From Deltaproteobacteria bacterium (GTDB lineage Bacteria > Myxococcota > Myxococcia > Myxococcales > SZAS-1), in NCBI GenBank assembly GCA_018266075.1, contig JAFEBB010000059.1:1-44791 (forward strand): a stretch of 44,791 nt of DNA. Reading direction: 5' to 3'. Both the position numbers and the translations under genes were made by a program. How positions within the stretch are numbered: the first letter of the stretch is position 1; every line of letters begins with the position of its first letter. Positions 32,630 to 41,291 of this stretch are shown in pieces. Under the pieces are notes generated by a model. That model was not told the DNA's origin, ran no database searches, and saw only the letters and a program-made list of their open reading frames with translations.

Positions 32630-33604
32630 ATGAAGCGCTTGGCGGCCATCATCCTGGTGCTGATCGTTCCCTGCGTCGCGCGGGCCGGCGATGATGCGGG
32701 CACGGTGGCGCGGGCGCGCGCAGCGGCCGCTCAGCTCCCCGCGGCCGACGCGGCGGCGCTCCTGGCCCCGCTCGATCTCGCCGACGCCAAGAAGCTCCCC
32801 GCCGCTCCGGTGGCGCAGAAGATCCTCGAGGGTCTGGCCAAGCACGTGCCCGTCGCGCGCGTGGCGGCGGCGGCGGCGCAGGTGGTGGTGCGGCTCGATG
32901 ACGCCTCCGCAGCGCTCGAGTCCGCGCAGATTGCCGCGCCTGACCGCGAGGCCACGCTCGCCGAGCTGGCGCTGGCCGAGGCTCGGTTGGGTTCGCGCGA
33001 GGTGCTGCTGACCTTGGCGCAGAGCGCGCGAGGCGCGAGCGGCGAGGCGTTGGTGGCGGCGGCGACGGCGTGTGCCGACCTCCGGGACGCGGGGGTTCCG
33101 GAGGCGAAGGGCGCGCCCGTGCTGGGGCGCCTCGCCGCTCGTGGCTTTGGTCCGGAGCAGCTCGCGTCGGTGCCCGCGCTCTATCGCCAGTACCGCGCCG
33201 AGGGCGGCACCGATGACCGCGCCTTCCTCGACGAGGTGCTCGCTCGCGGCCTCAACGGCGGCAACCTCCGCGGCCTCATCGATCCCTTCGCGCCGCACGG
33301 CCAGGTGCTCGACCGGCAGGCGATGCCGCCGCGCCCCGACGCGCTCCCCGACCAGGGCTCGGGCCACGGCACCGTGGCTGGCAACACCGATCGCGGCGGC
33401 TCCTCGCCCGGCGTCGACGACGACCTCGCGGCCCGCTCGGGCGGCCAGTCCGGCGCGCCCCCCAACGGCGCCTCGGCCAACAACGGCAAGGCCAAGGGTT
33501 CCAGCAACGGGAACGGCAACGCCAACGGCAACAGCGGAAAGGGCAAGGGCAACAGCAACGGCAACAGCCAGGCCCTGCACGGCCACGATCCCGGCGAGGA
33601 ATAG
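32630..33604 (+). CDS. Exported helical protein with Asn/Gly/Lys-rich tail
   Basis: The 324-residue product has a signal peptide (MKRLAAIILVLIVPCVARA), an Ala-rich helical body of about 210 residues (EATLAELALAEARLGSREVLL, LDEVLARGLNGGNLRGLIDPF) and a C-terminal low-complexity tail of Asn, Gly, Ser and Lys (KGSSNGNGNANGNSGKGKGN). The tail could be a flexible linker or glycan-interacting region. ATG 32630 follows GAGAGGAGGG; an ATG at 32588 is possible but would put 14 charged residues before the signal. Co-directional with the CBM48 lipoprotein gene. No family was recognised. Confidence 0.7.
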   Translation: MKRLAAIILVLIVPCVARAGDDAGTVARARAAAAQLPAADAAALLAPLDLADAKKLPAAPVAQKILEGLAKHVPVARVAAAAAQVVVRLDDASAALESAQIAAPDREATLAELALAEARLGSREVLLTLAQSARGASGEALVAAATACADLRDAGVPEAKGAPVLGRLAARGFGPEQLASVPALYRQYRAEGGTDDRAFLDEVLARGLNGGNLRGLIDPFAPHGQVLDRQAMPPRPDALPDQGSGHGTVAGNTDRGGSSPGVDDDLAARSGGQSGAPPNGASANNGKAKGSSNGNGNANGNSGKGKGNSNGNSQALHGHDPGEE

Positions 33605-33683
33605 CCGCTCGCCCCAACGCCACGTCGACGCCTGCTCGCGCGCCCGGACCATCGAGGGCTGCGCACGTGCCTAAGTTGCGCGC

Positions 33684-34793
33684 ATGCGCGGCTCGTTCCG
33701 GATCTTCACCGTGCGCGGCATCCCGATCCGCGTGCACCTGAGCTTCCTGCTCATCCTCCCGCTGCTCGCGCTGGTGTTCGCGCGGATGGTGCGCGAGGCG
33801 GCGGGGCAGGGCGCGGCCGTATCGTGGCTCTGGGGCACCGGGATGGCGGTCGCGCTCTTCCTCTCCGTGGTGCTGCACGAGCTGGCGCACGCGCTCTACG
33901 GAAGGCGCCACGGCGCGGTGGTGCAGGACATCACGCTCCTGATGATCGGCGGCGTATCGCAGATGACCGAGCTGCCCCAGCGCAGCCGCGACGAGGCCGT
34001 GATGGCCCTGGTAGGCCCGCTCACCAGCCTCGGGCTCGGGGCGGGGCTGTGGGTGCTGGGGCTGCCCTGGCGCGGGACGTCGCACGTGGACCTGCACTTC
34101 GCGCTGGTGAACCTGGGCCGGCTCAACCTGATCCTCGGCGCGTTCAACCTCATCCCCGCCTTCCCGATGGACGGCGGCCGCATCCTCCGGGCCACGCTCG
34201 CGCCGCGGCTCGGCCTGGGCAGGGCCACGCGCGTGGCGGCCTGGCTGGGGCGCGGGCTGGCGGCGTGCTTCGCGCTGTTCGGGCTGCTGGGCGGGAACCT
34301 GATCCTGGTGTTCATCGCCGCGTTCGTGTGGATGGGCGCGGGCGCGGAGGCCGAGCAGACCGAGCTCAAGGCCGCCCTCGAGGGCCTGCGCGTGCGCGAC
34401 GTGATGACCCCGCTCGCGCGCGCCGCCGACGCGAGCGCGCCGCTGGAGGCCATCGCCGCGGAGATGCAGCGCGAGGGCCAGCTCTCGGTGACGGTGGTGG
34501 ACGGCGAGCGCGTGCTGGGCGTGGTGAGCCTGGAGGATCTCTCGGGCGTGCCCGCGGAGCGGCGGCTGGAGACGCGCGCGCGCGAGCTGGCGAAGCCGGT
34601 GCCCACGCTCGGGCCCGACGAGCCGGCGTGGCGCGGGCTGCGGCTCCTGGCGGAGCGGAACCTGACGCTGGTGCCGGTGGTGCTCGATGGCCGCCTGGTG
34701 GGGACGCTCTCCACGAGTGACGTGAAGCGCGCGATGCGGCTGCGGAGCGCGAGCGAGCGGCGGCGGCCGGTGCGGGCCGAGGTGCACGCCTGA
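33684..34793 (+). CDS. Site-2 protease family (M50) zinc metalloprotease with C-terminal CBS domains
   Basis: The 369-residue product has several membrane segments in the first 230 residues and the two M50 signatures: HELAH (65-69) with the zinc-binding His pair and catalytic Glu, and NLIPAFPMDGGR (155-166) with the third ligand Asp163. Two CBS motifs follow (about 240-350; RVRDVMTPLARAAD, LVGTLSTSDVKRAM), which usually bind adenosyl ligands and tune activity. The SpoIVFB-like layout fits an intramembrane protease that clips regulators. It lies 2.5 kb from the membrane anti-sigma gene, which would be a plausible substrate, but the link is only positional. Confidence 0.9.
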   Translation: MRGSFRIFTVRGIPIRVHLSFLLILPLLALVFARMVREAAGQGAAVSWLWGTGMAVALFLSVVLHELAHALYGRRHGAVVQDITLLMIGGVSQMTELPQRSRDEAVMALVGPLTSLGLGAGLWVLGLPWRGTSHVDLHFALVNLGRLNLILGAFNLIPAFPMDGGRILRATLAPRLGLGRATRVAAWLGRGLAACFALFGLLGGNLILVFIAAFVWMGAGAEAEQTELKAALEGLRVRDVMTPLARAADASAPLEAIAAEMQREGQLSVTVVDGERVLGVVSLEDLSGVPAERRLETRARELAKPVPTLGPDEPAWRGLRLLAERNLTLVPVVLDGRLVGTLSTSDVKRAMRLRSASERRRPVRAEVHA

Positions 34794-34813
34794 CACGCGG
34801 GTCGCTTGTCAGG
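34789..34813. terminator. Hairpin between convergent genes
   Basis: CCTGACA and TGTCAGG form a 7-bp stem around an 11-base loop spanning the stop of the M50 gene. A second weak dyad (CTTCC...GGAAG) follows near 34821-34840, before the convergent gene ends at 34861. Together they could work as a bidirectional terminator. Confidence 0.4.
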
Positions 34814-34860
34814 GTCGGTGCTTCCCTCGAGCAGGAGGAAGCTGAACGCGGGCCGCGTTG

Positions 34861-35583
34861 TCAGCTCAGGTTGTGGAACACGTGCTGCACGTCCTCGTCC
34901 TGCTCCAGGGCGTCCACCAGCTTGAGGACCTCGTTGGCCTTGTCCTCGGGCAGCTCCACCATGGTCTGCGGCACGTACGCGCTCTCGGAGGAGAGGGGGT
35001 GGATGCCCCGCGCTTCGATGGCGTGCTGCAGCTTGCCGAAGTCGTTGAACGCGCAGCGGATGACGATCTGCTTCTCGCCGTTCTCGCCCTTGCCCTCGCC
35101 CATCTCCTGAAGGCCGTGGTCAATCAAGTCGAGCTCGAGGGCCTCGAGATCGAGGCCCTCGGGCGCGAGGCGGAACACGCCCATGCGCGTGAAGAGGAAG
35201 CCCAGGCTGCCGGTGGTGCCGAGGTTGCCGCCGGCCTCCTTGAAGTGCATGCGCACGTTGGCCACGGTGCGGACCACGTTGTCCGTGGCGGTCTCCACCA
35301 GCACCGCCACGCCGTGCGGTCCGTAGCCTTCATAGAGGACGATGTCGTAGCTCTTGGCGTCCTGGCCGCTGGCGCGCTTGATGGCCGCCTCGACCTTGTC
35401 CTTGGGCATGTTCGCGGCGCGCGCGTTCTGCATGGCGCGGCGAAGTGCGGGGTTCGAGTCGGGGCTCGGGCCGCTCGCCTTCACCGCGATGGTGATTTCC
35501 TTGCTGATCCGGGTGAAGACCTTCGCCATCCGGTTCCAGCGGGCGAACATCGTGGACTTGCGCGTTTCGAAAATGCGTCCCAT
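34861..35583 (-). CDS. yebC: YebC/PmpR family protein
   Basis: The 240-residue protein matches the YebC/PmpR (TACO1-like) family over its length: [19 protein letters not shown] at the start, [46 protein letters not shown] and a C-terminus ending DVQHVFHNL. Members were first called DNA-binding regulators and more recently linked to translation of difficult sequences on the ribosome. It has the [10 protein letters not shown]-terminal variant. Start at 35583 follows AAGGTG. Single gene. Confidence 0.93.
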   Translation of the reverse strand: MGRIFETRKSTMFARWNRMAKVFTRISKEITIAVKASGPSPDSNPALRRAMQNARAANMPKDKVEAAIKRASGQDAKSYDIVLYEGYGPHGVAVLVETATDNVVRTVANVRMHFKEAGGNLGTTGSLGFLFTRMGVFRLAPEGLDLEALELDLIDHGLQEMGEGKGENGEKQIVIRCAFNDFGKLQHAIEARGIHPLSSESAYVPQTMVELPEDKANEVLKLVDALEQDEDVQHVFHNLS

Positions 35584-35639
35584 GGCGGCGCACCTTAGCG
35601 GTTGTGGGAGGCGCTTCCCAGCGCCGACAACCTGACTTT

Positions 35640-36668
35640 TCAGTTGCCGTCGTCGGCGCCCGCGTCCGGCACGGGCGTGGGTCGCACCGGCATGGGCGGC
35701 AGCGGCTGGCTCATCACCTGGCAGCCCTCGGCCTCGTCGCCCGGCTTCTTGGGGTCGACCTTCGCGCAGAGCTGCGTGTAGCGCGTGAAGACCTCGGCGC
35801 AGTCGGAGTTGCCCTTGGCGGCGATGTCGTCGAGGCACGACTGGCGCAACAGCTCGGCCACGCGGGTGCGCGCCTGCGCGGCGGTGGGCGCGGGCGGGAC
35901 CTTGAGGCCGGCGAGCTCCGGCGCGCGCTGCAGCGTCGCCACCAGCGGGCGCCGCACCTCCTGGACGTCGGCGAGGCTCGCGCAGTTCAGCACCGCGCGG
36001 CCGAGCAGGCTGCGCACGTAGACGCCGAAGACCTCGGAGGCCTCGGCCGCGTCGCCGGTCTGGGCCTTGCGGCTGGCGATGCGGTCGATGCTCTTCGACG
36101 CGTGCACCAGCGCCTTGCAGCTCGAGGTTGCGCTGAGCGCGCCGAGGATTGCGGTCACGGCGGCGCGGCGTTCTTCGTCGAGACCGGTGGTCGTCTTCCG
36201 GCGCAGCTCCTGCACCAGCGCTTCTTCGAGGAGGAGCGTGGCCTTGGAGTTGTAATCGTCGTCGCCGACGAACTCCTGCAGGAGCGCGTAGCCCACCAGC
36301 CGCTTGTTGGCGTTGGCCTCGTCGGTCACGAGCGCGCTGGTCTCGAAGAACGCGCGGTACTTGTCGGCGGCCTTGGCGCGCTCGAACTCGCGGTTCCAGC
36401 GGTCCTGGTCGACCTGCTGCTGGTGCTGCTGCTGCTGCTTGTTCACGTAGCTCTGGAACGCGTTGGCGAAGAAGCCGCCCACCGCCACCAGCCCCACCAG
36501 CGACTGCGACGCCATCTGGATGCGCGAGCGCCGCCGCTGACGCTGGTAGCGCAGCTCGAAGAGCTCCTCGGCCAGCTTGAGGCGGGTGAGCTCGTCGGCG
36601 TTGGCGTTCTGGGCCAGCCCGAACGCATCCTCGGACTGGGTGGTCTGGCGGGCCTTGGGTTCGTCCAT
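35640..36668 (-). CDS. Single-pass membrane protein with polyglutamine stretch, unknown function
   Basis: The 342-residue product has a charged N-terminus (about 1-48), one hydrophobic segment ([19 protein letters not shown]), a Gln-rich run (KQQQQHQQQ) and a long helical soluble part with several Cys residues that ends in a Pro-rich tail with Asp/Gly ([18 protein letters not shown]). No catalytic motif was recognised. The start at 36668 (MDEPK) is preferred to a TTG three codons earlier. Divergent from the RsgA gene. Confidence 0.7.
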   Translation of the reverse strand: MDEPKARQTTQSEDAFGLAQNANADELTRLKLAEELFELRYQRQRRRSRIQMASQSLVGLVAVGGFFANAFQSYVNKQQQQHQQQVDQDRWNREFERAKAADKYRAFFETSALVTDEANANKRLVGYALLQEFVGDDDYNSKATLLLEEALVQELRRKTTTGLDEERRAAVTAILGALSATSSCKALVHASKSIDRIASRKAQTGDAAEASEVFGVYVRSLLGRAVLNCASLADVQEVRRPLVATLQRAPELAGLKVPPAPTAAQARTRVAELLRQSCLDDIAAKGNSDCAEVFTRYTQLCAKVDPKKPGDEAEGCQVMSQPLPPMPVRPTPVPDAGADDGN

Positions 36669-36753
36669 GGGGCGCAAAGCCTAGCAGTGGCTCTGGGCGC
36701 GCGCCGCTGGGCCGTGGTACGGACCGCTGCAACGACGTTTTCGAGGAGCGCGC

Positions 36754-37773
36754 TTGGAGCTCTCGCAACTCGGCTGGGACGAGCAGTGGCTGGCGGCCTT
36801 TCAGGCGCTGCGCCCGTGCTTCGCCTCGCTGGCGCTCGAGCCGGGCCGCGTGCTGCGCCAGGATCGCGGCTGGTTCAAGGTGCTCACCGCCCAGGGCGAG
36901 CGGCTCTCGCGCGCAGCGGGCAAGCTGGCGCACGGCGCGGAGAACGCGCTGGAGCTGCCGGTGGTCGGCGACTGGGTGGCGATCGCGTTCGCGCACTCCA
37001 AGCGCGAGGCCACGGTGCACGCGGTGCTGCCGCGGCGGAGCCTGCTCGCCCGCCGCATGGCCGGGAACGACGAGCCCCAGCCCATCGCCGCCAACGCCGA
37101 CGTCGCGTTCCTGGTGCACGGGCTCGACCAGGAGCCGCACCTCCGCCGCACCGAGCGGGCGCTGGCGATGATCGCCGCGAGCGGCGCGCAGCCGGTGCTG
37201 GTGCTCAACAAGGTCGACCTCGCCGCCGACGCGCCCAAGGCCATCGCCGAGGTGCAGGCCATCGCCCACGGCGTGGCGGTGCTGGCGCTCTCGGCCGAGC
37301 GCGGCGACGGGATGGACGCGTTTGCGGCGCTGCTGCCGCCCGGGCGTACGGGGGTGCTGCTCGGGCCGAGCGGGGCAGGGAAGTCGTCGCTCGCGAATCG
37401 ACTGCTCGGCGAAGCGCGGCTGGCCACGGGCGCGGTGCGCGCGGGCGACTTCAAGGGCCGGCACACCACGACGCGGCGCGAGCTGGTGCTCTTACCCTCG
37501 GGCGCGCTGCTCATCGACGGCCCGGGCGTGCGCGAGTTCGGGCTGCTCGAGGGCGAGCTCGCGGAGACCTTCCCGGACATCGACGCGCTCGCGGTGAATT
37601 GCCGCTTCCGGGACTGCGCGCACGCGAGCGAGCCGGGCTGTGCAGTGCGCGCGGCGGCGGAGCGAGGCGAGCTCGATCCCGATCGGCTGGAGAGCTTCCT
37701 GAAGCTGCGCCGCGAGCTGGACACGGGTACGTCGGGCGCGCGCGCCGAGCGACACGGAAAGCGGAAGCGGTGA
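36754..37773 (+). CDS. rsgA: Ribosome small subunit-dependent GTPase A
   Basis: The 339-residue protein shows the circularly permuted GTPase order of RsgA/YjeQ: N-terminal OB-like domain (about 35-100), then G4 NKVD (152-155), then the P-loop GPSGAGKSS (204-212), a TTTRRE switch and DGPG, and finally the zinc motif C283-x4-C288-x-H290-x5-C296. RsgA checks late maturation of the 30S subunit. All key residues are present. A TTG start at 36754 is preferred because GAGGAG lies five bases upstream. Confidence 0.96.
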   Translation: MELSQLGWDEQWLAAFQALRPCFASLALEPGRVLRQDRGWFKVLTAQGERLSRAAGKLAHGAENALELPVVGDWVAIAFAHSKREATVHAVLPRRSLLARRMAGNDEPQPIAANADVAFLVHGLDQEPHLRRTERALAMIAASGAQPVLVLNKVDLAADAPKAIAEVQAIAHGVAVLALSAERGDGMDAFAALLPPGRTGVLLGPSGAGKSSLANRLLGEARLATGAVRAGDFKGRHTTTRRELVLLPSGALLIDGPGVREFGLLEGELAETFPDIDALAVNCRFRDCAHASEPGCAVRAAAERGELDPDRLESFLKLRRELDTGTSGARAERHGKRKR

Positions 37774-37803
37774 GAGGCGGCACGGGCACGATAAGCTGGG
37801 AAG

Positions 37804-39054
37804 ATGAAGCTCGCTCTCGGCTTGTTGATTGTGTTGGTGCTGGTGTTCGCTCTCGCGAGGAGCGCGCGCGCCGACGACAAGCTGAAGCGGGCGGCCGCTG
37901 CGGCTCAGCTCGGTGATGCGTCCACGGCACAGGCGCTGATCGCCGAGTCGCTGGCCAGGTCAGATCCGCAAGCGCTGCTGATCGCCGCATGCGACGCGCT
38001 GAATCGTGCGAAGGGGGCCGAAGCCCGGGTGTTCATCCAGCGGCTCGAAGCGGTGCGACCGGGCGCGCCGGAGGTGGCGGTGCTCAAGATCCTCGCTGCG
38101 CAGAGCGACGCTGGGCCTGAGTTTCATTGGCTCAATCGTGTCGTGGCGGCGCTCCCGGAGGCCAAGCTTGCTCAGCTTTCGCCGACGATCTTCACCGAGC
38201 CGCTCTCCACTTCTCAGCCGCTGACCGATGCCCAGCTCAAAGCCGCCTCGGGCAACGGCGGGTTCCTCGTGCGGCTCGGTGCAATGGGGCCCGTGCCTTC
38301 CGACGCGCTCATCGACGAAGCCCTGGAGCTGAGCAAGGCGAACCTGCCACCGTCAGTTGCGATCGCGGTGATCACCGTGCTCACGGATTCCAAGCTGGCC
38401 GAAGCGCGTCAGAAAGGTGCCCTCGCGGCGGCGCGCCAGCTCCTCCAGCGAACCGCCGAAAAGAACCCCGGCACGCTTTACCTCCAGGTGTGGTCGGTGC
38501 TGCTGGGAACAAGCGACTCTGAGGCGCTGAGCGCGAGCGAGCTCGATGCGCTCGAGAAGGCCGTCACCGCGCAGGACACGTCGTTGCCGATGCCTGAGCT
38601 CTTCGACGAGCTCGAGCGCGCGTACGAACGCCTGCCGGAACGCGGCAGCGCCTACGAGCTCGCGTGGAACACGCTCTTCAAGCTCTACCCGCTCAGCATG
38701 CACGTGGTGCTCTTGCGGCGCGTGAAGGCGACCGCGACACGAGGCGATGCGGCGGCCACCGCTCGCGCCGCGCACGTCCTTGCGGTGGTGGGGCGCGCCT
38801 TCACGACCCAGCGCAGCATCGTGGAGCTCAACATCGGGCGCGGATTGCTCTCGACCGCTTCGGAGCTGACCCACGATGGCGCGCTCGCCGCCGAGTCGGG
38901 GAAGGCCAAGGCCGAGTTCGAGCTCCTTCAGCGGCGCACCGCGGCGCTTCGCTTCATCGCGTCTTTTCCATTCGCGGGGATCACGCGCGACCTGATCGCG
39001 GCGAACACGCACGGCGAGATCGCGTTCCTCGCGAGGCTCCCGAACGTGCCCTGA
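37804..39054 (+). CDS. Exported helical-repeat protein of unknown function
   Basis: The 416-residue product has an N-terminal signal or anchor (MKLALGLLIVLVLVFALARSARA) and is otherwise almost all alpha-helical, with Ala/Leu-rich repeats reminiscent of TPR/SEL1-like proteins (AAAAAQLGDASTAQALIAE, AARQLLQRTAEKNPGTLYLQVW). No single family was recognised. It follows the RsgA gene by 30 bases and may share its transcript. GGGAAG precedes the ATG. Confidence 0.7.
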   Translation: MKLALGLLIVLVLVFALARSARADDKLKRAAAAAQLGDASTAQALIAESLARSDPQALLIAACDALNRAKGAEARVFIQRLEAVRPGAPEVAVLKILAAQSDAGPEFHWLNRVVAALPEAKLAQLSPTIFTEPLSTSQPLTDAQLKAASGNGGFLVRLGAMGPVPSDALIDEALELSKANLPPSVAIAVITVLTDSKLAEARQKGALAAARQLLQRTAEKNPGTLYLQVWSVLLGTSDSEALSASELDALEKAVTAQDTSLPMPELFDELERAYERLPERGSAYELAWNTLFKLYPLSMHVVLLRRVKATATRGDAAATARAAHVLAVVGRAFTTQRSIVELNIGRGLLSTASELTHDGALAAESGKAKAEFELLQRRTAALRFIASFPFAGITRDLIAANTHGEIAFLARLPNVP

Positions 39055-39060
39055 CACGAC

Positions 39061-39381
39061 TCAGTTCAGGTACTCGCGCGCCGGCTTCTTCTTGGCCTTC
39101 TTCACGCCCGCGTCGGTGAGGATGTACCTCACGAGCAGATCGCCCTCGTCGGCTTCCACGCGCGCCTCGAACGCCGGCCCGCTCAGCGCCCCGAGCACGG
39201 CCTCGTTCCGCAGGTTCGTGACCCGGCCGGTGAGCGTGTCGCCGGCGATCTGCTGGCTCTTGCCGTCGCGGCGGTGCAGGTCGGCCGCGGCCTGGTAGAG
39301 CGTCATCGCCAGCGCGGGCGAGAGCGGCCGGTTGCTGAAGAGCACCGAGATGAGCCGCCAGCCGTCGACCTTCTTCGCCAT
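39061..39381 (-). CDS. Small soluble protein of unknown function
   Basis: The 106-residue product contains LISVLFSNRPLSPALAMTLYQAAADLH and, near the end, DLLVRYILTDAGVKKAKKK, faintly like a winged-helix wing, then a basic tail. It cannot be assigned. Its start lies 9 bases after the end of the EamA-like gene, so the two may be co-transcribed on the minus strand. Confidence 0.55.
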   Translation of the reverse strand: MAKKVDGWRLISVLFSNRPLSPALAMTLYQAAADLHRRDGKSQQIAGDTLTGRVTNLRNEAVLGALSGPAFEARVEADEGDLLVRYILTDAGVKKAKKKPAREYLN

Positions 39382-39390
39382 CGGCAGATT

Positions 39391-40434
39391 CTAGCCCGCC
39401 CGCGGCGCGGCGTCCGCGGAAGTCGCGCGCGCACGCGGGCCGAGCAGGCCAGGCGCCGCCAGCACGCCGATGGCCAGCACCACCAGCCCGGCACCGACGA
39501 GCTCGCTCGACGCCGGCATCGCAAACCCAAGCAGGCCGGCGAGCGCGAGGCTCCCCACCACGCCCGCGAGGATGCTCGACGCGCGGTTCACGGGCACCGC
39601 AAACGAGCTCTCGCGCGGATCCAGCAGCACCAGCGCGCCGAACACGCCCGTGCCCTCGGACAGCAAGCCCACGAGCAGGCCCCAACCCGCGAGCTGCGGA
39701 TGGAGGAGGCGCGCGAAGCCGTCGCGGAGGTGCGGCAGGTCGGCGAGCGCGAGGACCGCGAGGATGGCCAGCAGCGCCGGCGAGGCCACCATGTGCTCCT
39801 CCACGAAGTAGCGCAGCCGCACCTCGTGCTCGGGGCGCTTACCGAGCTTGCTCATCAACTGCAGCCGCACGAAGTACGCGCCGAGGTACACGGCGACGTC
39901 GAGGCCGGCCGCGGGCGAGAGGGTGAGGTCGTCGCCGCGGAAGGTGACCGCGAGCGCCGCCAGGCTGAGCCCGAGGCCCGTCCAGGAGAACCAGCGCACC
40001 GCGCGGTGGCTCGCGGCGTCGACGATGGGCGCGATCACCAGCACGCCGCCCTTCATCAAGAGCACCATGAACACGATCGACACGCCGCGAAACGTGTACG
40101 CCAGCGTGGTGGTGACGATGACCGCGGCGCTCGCGATCCCCGAGAGCAGCGTCCAGCGCGCGGGGCAGGGCAGGTGCACGCCGCCGAGGGTCACGTGGTG
40201 CGCGTGGCGCCACCAACCGAGGGCCGTGATCACCGCGAGCGCCGCGAGCGCGGAGGCCACGGCCGTCGCGGGCAGCAGCTCGGCGCCGGGGATCGCGCTT
40301 TGCCCCGGGATGCTGCCGTCGGAGAGGACCTTGGTGAGCGCCGCGTACGGCACGTAGGCCGCGAAGTAGCCGAACGCGAATCCCCAGATCGATCGGCTCG
40401 CGTGGGCGTCGTGCGTGGGGCCGTCGTTCGTCAT
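39391..40434 (-). CDS. EamA/DMT-like multi-pass transporter
   Basis: The 347-residue protein has about ten hydrophobic segments spread over its length, in two similar halves, the layout of drug/metabolite-type transporters (EamA). Landmarks include SIWGFAFGYFAAYVPYAALTKVL at the start and NRASSILAGVVGSLALAGLLGF in the second half. An inner-membrane exporter or importer of small metabolites is expected; substrate unknown. AGGGGGC precedes the ATG at 40434. Divergent from the DUF1345 gene. Confidence 0.7.
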   Translation of the reverse strand: MTNDGPTHDAHASRSIWGFAFGYFAAYVPYAALTKVLSDGSIPGQSAIPGAELLPATAVASALAALAVITALGWWRHAHHVTLGGVHLPCPARWTLLSGIASAAVIVTTTLAYTFRGVSIVFMVLLMKGGVLVIAPIVDAASHRAVRWFSWTGLGLSLAALAVTFRGDDLTLSPAAGLDVAVYLGAYFVRLQLMSKLGKRPEHEVRLRYFVEEHMVASPALLAILAVLALADLPHLRDGFARLLHPQLAGWGLLVGLLSEGTGVFGALVLLDPRESSFAVPVNRASSILAGVVGSLALAGLLGFAMPASSELVGAGLVVLAIGVLAAPGLLGPRARATSADAAPRAG

Positions 40435-40572
40435 GCCCCCTGAGGATTGCAAGCGGCTCGCCCGGCGTCCAAGGGGGGATCGCGCGCAGCGCTTGCGGCG
40501 TCGGCGTGTCGGGCGGAGCGCGGTGCAAAGCCTGCGTTCATGCGAGAATCGAGCGTCGCCTGGAGGCCTGTC

Positions 40573-41259
40573 GTGTCGATGCCTGTCCACGCCGGCGCTG
40601 ATCGTCGCGCGCTGCCCTCGTTCGCCGATCCGAGGCGCGCGGTGGGGCGGCTGGTGCTCTCGGTTGCGGTGGGCGTCGTCGCGGCCATGCTGATTCCGCA
40701 GACGCTGGGCTGGGCCGTGCGCGCGGTCGCGGGCTGGTGCGCGGGCGGGACGTTCCTGCTCGTGGCGGCGTGGGTGGTGATCGTCCGCTCCGACGTCGCC
40801 GTGACACGCATGCGCTGCAGCCAGGAGGATCCCGGGCGCTTCCTGGTCTGGGTGGTGGTCGTGGTGGGGAGCTTGTTCAGCCTCTTCTCGGCGGTGGGGC
40901 TCTTGCAGCACTCGAAGGAGATGTCGCAGCACGCGAGCCTGCTCACGCTGCTCTGCCTCTGGGCGGTGGCGTGCGCGTGGTGTCTGACGCACAGCGCGTT
41001 CACGCTGCGGTACGCGCACCTCTACTACCGCGACGACGGCAACGGCGAAGGTGGGCTCGACTTCCCCGGCCGCCAGGCGCCCGACGATCTCGACTTCGCC
41101 TACTTCTCGTTCACCATCGGCACCTGCTTCCAGACGAGCGACGTCTCCATCAGCGAGCGCATCATTCGCCGCACCGTGCTCCTGCACGGGGTGATCTCGT
41201 TTGCGTTCAACACCGCGATCCTGGCGCTGGTGTTGAACCTCGTGTTCGGGCATCTGTAG
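40573..41259 (+). CDS. DUF1345 family membrane protein (paralogue of 12790-13464)
   Basis: The 228-residue product has about five membrane segments and the DUF1345 signature LDFPG...DDLDFAYFSFTIGTCFQTSDVSI...HGVISFAFNTAILALVLN, clearly related to the protein at 12790-13464 though only moderately similar elsewhere. GTG at 40573 is preferred because GGAGG (40562-40566) precedes it by six bases; ATG 40579 is the next option. The function of the family is unknown. Confidence 0.82.
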   Translation: MSMPVHAGADRRALPSFADPRRAVGRLVLSVAVGVVAAMLIPQTLGWAVRAVAGWCAGGTFLLVAAWVVIVRSDVAVTRMRCSQEDPGRFLVWVVVVVGSLFSLFSAVGLLQHSKEMSQHASLLTLLCLWAVACAWCLTHSAFTLRYAHLYYRDDGNGEGGLDFPGRQAPDDLDFAYFSFTIGTCFQTSDVSISERIIRRTVLLHGVISFAFNTAILALVLNLVFGHL

Positions 41260-41260
41260 T

Positions 41261-41280
41261 CGTTAGCCGATCGGCTAACG
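41261..41280. terminator. Perfect 20-bp palindrome between convergent genes
   Basis: CGTTAGCCGATCGGCTAACG is a perfect palindrome starting 2 bases after the DUF1345 stop and ending 12 bases before the end of the convergent SDR gene. As RNA it gives an 8-bp stem with a GATC loop on either strand, fitting a bidirectional terminator. Confidence 0.6.
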
Positions 41281-41291
41281 AACGACGGCGC

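Noticed and set aside
33276-34796. A 506-codon minus-strand frame opposite the M50 protease gene
   Set aside because: Histidine/arginine-rich shadow; the plus strand shows both M50 signatures and CBS motifs.
34861-37464. An 867-codon minus-strand frame as a fused YebC protein
   Set aside because: The part before MGRIFETRK is antisense to RsgA and the membrane-protein region and is Arg/Ala-rich; YebC starts at 35583.
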